Assembly: GCA_963842835.1 (NCBI GenBank)
Contig: CAWJIB010000006.1
Location: forward strand, 124,001 to 188,000
Length of the DNA stretch: 64,000 nt
Direction of reading: 5' to 3'
DNA from: Roseiarcus sp963842835
GTDB taxonomy: Bacteria; Pseudomonadota; Alphaproteobacteria; Rhizobiales; Beijerinckiaceae
The number at the start of each line of letters is the position of its first letter. The stretch's first letter is position 1. Under the pieces are notes generated by a model that had not been told where the DNA came from, did no database searches, and saw only the letters and a list, made by a program, of their open reading frames with translations. Shown here piece after piece: positions 62,778 to 64,000 of the stretch. Both the position numbers and the translations under genes were made by a program.

Positions 62778-63728
62778 ATGACGATCACCCGGAAACCACG
62801 CGTCGCCGTCATCGGCAGCAACATGATCGATCTCGTGACCTACGTGAACCGCATGCCGGTTCGCGGCGAGACGGTCGAGGCGCCAAGCTTCGAGATGGGC
62901 CACGGCGGCAAGGGCGCCAATCAGGCGGTCGCCGCCGCCAAGCTCGGCGCCTCCGTGCTGATGGTGACGAAAGTCGGCGACGACATGTTCGCCGACATGA
63001 CGATCAAGAACCTCGCCGGCTTCGGCGTCGACACGACCTACGTCGAGCGCGTCAAAGGCCGCTCCAGCGGCGTCGCGCCGATCATGGTCGAACCGTCGGG
63101 CGAGAATTCCATCCTGATCGTCAAGGGCGCCAACGCGGACCTGTCGCCCGCCGACGTCGAGCGCGCGGCGGAGGACCTGAAAGCCTGCGACCTGATTCTG
63201 CTGCAACTCGAGGCGCCGCTCGAAACGGTCTATGCGGCGATCGCCTTCGGCAAGCGCCACGGCGTGAAGACTGTGCTCAATCCGGCGCCGGCGACCCCGG
63301 AACTCGATCGGGAGAGGATACGCCCCGCGAGCTTTTTCGTCCCCAATGAAACCGAACTCGCCATCCTCACGGGGATGCCCGTCGGCACGCAAGACGAGAT
63401 CGCCGCGGCGGCGCGCAGCCTGACGGCCGAGGGAATCGGCGCCGTCATCGTGACCATGGGCTCGCGCGGCGCGCTTTTGGCGACGCCGACGCAAATCCGC
63501 CGCATCGCGCCGATCCCCGTCACGCCCGTCGATACGACCGGCGCCGGCGACGCCTTCGTCGGCAGCTTCGCGCGCTATTTCGCCGCCGGCTTCGCTCTGG
63601 AGGCGGCGCTCGACAAGGCGGCCCGCTACGCCGCCAATTCCGTCACGCGGCGCGGCACGCAGAAGGCCTACGCGACAGAGGCCGAATTCGCCGCGTTTTG
63701 CGCGAGCCTCGCGAAGACGCCGGCGTGA
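62778..63728 (+). CDS. rbsK: Ribokinase (PfkB family)
   Basis: A 316-residue sugar kinase: IGSNMIDLVTYVNRMPVRGETV, GHGGKGANQAVAAAKLG and the catalytic signature DTTGAGDAFVGSFA with the base Asp. The GGKGANQA motif is specific for the ribokinase group. ATG 62778 starts the conserved part. Divergent from the DeoR gene. Confidence 0.9.
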   Translation: MTITRKPRVAVIGSNMIDLVTYVNRMPVRGETVEAPSFEMGHGGKGANQAVAAAKLGASVLMVTKVGDDMFADMTIKNLAGFGVDTTYVERVKGRSSGVAPIMVEPSGENSILIVKGANADLSPADVERAAEDLKACDLILLQLEAPLETVYAAIAFGKRHGVKTVLNPAPATPELDRERIRPASFFVPNETELAILTGMPVGTQDEIAAAARSLTAEGIGAVIVTMGSRGALLATPTQIRRIAPIPVTPVDTTGAGDAFVGSFARYFAAGFALEAALDKAARYAANSVTRRGTQKAYATEAEFAAFCASLAKTPA

Positions 63729-63796
63729 TATTGCGGCGAGGGCGCCTCGGCCGGCCCGTCGAGCGAGGGCGGGCTCGGACTTCCGGGGGGCTACCG

Positions 63797-64000
63797 CTAT
63801 GAGGCCGCTCGGAGCGCGCGCGCCGCCGGCTTTTTCGGCGGCTCGCGGACGGCATACTTCGCGATCGACCCAATTTCAAAGCGTCCGATCAGGCGGCCCA
63901 ACTCGTCCGTCTGCTCGACCAGCGACCGGGCCGCCGACGTCGTCTCCTCCGCCATTGCGGCGTTCTGCTGGGTGGCCTGATCCATTTGGCTCACCGCGGC
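63797..64000 (-). CDS. Methyl-accepting chemotaxis protein, C-terminal end
   Basis: The reverse strand, open to the window edge, encodes the last 67 residues: VSQMDQATQQNAAMAEETTSA, ARSLVEQTDELGRLIGRFE. The QNAAMAEE pattern belongs to the signalling coiled coil of alphaproteobacterial receptors, and the tail after RFEIG is short and basic. Most of the gene lies to the right. Confidence 0.88.
   Translation of the reverse strand, partial: AAVSQMDQATQQNAAMAEETTSAARSLVEQTDELGRLIGRFEIGSIAKYAVREPPKKPAARALRAAS

Overview
The window is chromosomal DNA from a GC-rich alphaproteobacterium, most likely an order Rhizobiales (Hyphomicrobiales) member of the Beijerinckiaceae/Methylocystaceae type. This is judged from the protein flavour (RpoZ, two-domain cold-shock protein, NnrU, RsmB, LipA, GuaB), the codon bias, and intergenic palindromic repeats typical of that group. 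No methane- or methanol-oxidation genes are present, so the placement is tentative.

Bases 1-21,469 are mainly core chromosome: an alpha/beta hydrolase (cut by the window edge), a cysteine desulfurase, rpoZ, a two-domain cold-shock protein, a DUF192 protein, a Ppx/GppA phosphatase with rlmE, an MFS exporter divergent from an AMP-forming ligase, an MDR oxidoreductase, NnrU, acylphosphatase, guaB, rsmB and lipA, plus two tiny lipoproteins. One AT-rich intruder sits here: an ApeA-like HEPN anti-phage gene at about 14.2-15.6 kb whose first about 24 codons lie in another frame. Several MITE/REP-like repeats lie between the genes.

A tRNA-Lys(TTT) gene at 21,469-21,544 has its last 48 bases (including CCA and one following base) repeated exactly at 59,500-59,547. 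This brackets a 38-kb genomic island. No integrase gene was found inside it, but four GGGTAAC repeats lie just inside the tRNA-proximal end. The first 3 kb of the island are AT-rich (DUF2971 gene with an internal stop, small HTH and conserved small proteins). Next come a cytochrome c, an adenylate cyclase-TPR fusion, a cupin, a Tat-exported molybdenum aldehyde oxidoreductase of the PaoABC type with a signal-bearing nitroreductase-like protein, and two SDRs. A decayed zone at 34-43 kb follows: frameshifted SDR and phosphatase genes, a YhaO-like nuclease with an internal stop, a truncated YhaN-like ATPase, a diguanylate cyclase running into an IS-end repeat, and IS701 and IS5 remnants.

The last part of the island (43.8-59.2 kb) is well preserved and reads as a nitrogen/carbon catabolic module. 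A LysR gene is divergent from a tightly packed seven-gene operon: taurine/urea-type ABC transporter, two SDRs, a creatininase-family amidohydrolase and an agmatinase-family guanidino-acid ureohydrolase. After it come a second LysR, a GABA-type aminotransferase, succinate-semialdehyde dehydrogenase and a polyamine-type ABC transporter. A plausible combined role is import of a guanidino compound, release of urea, and oxidation of the resulting omega-amino acid to succinate. This is inference from gene families and order.

After the island (59.5-64 kb) the chromosome resumes with two small membrane proteins around an exopolysaccharide-type sugar transferase (frameshifted at its end), a DeoR regulator divergent from a ribokinase-family kinase, and the end of a chemotaxis receptor gene.
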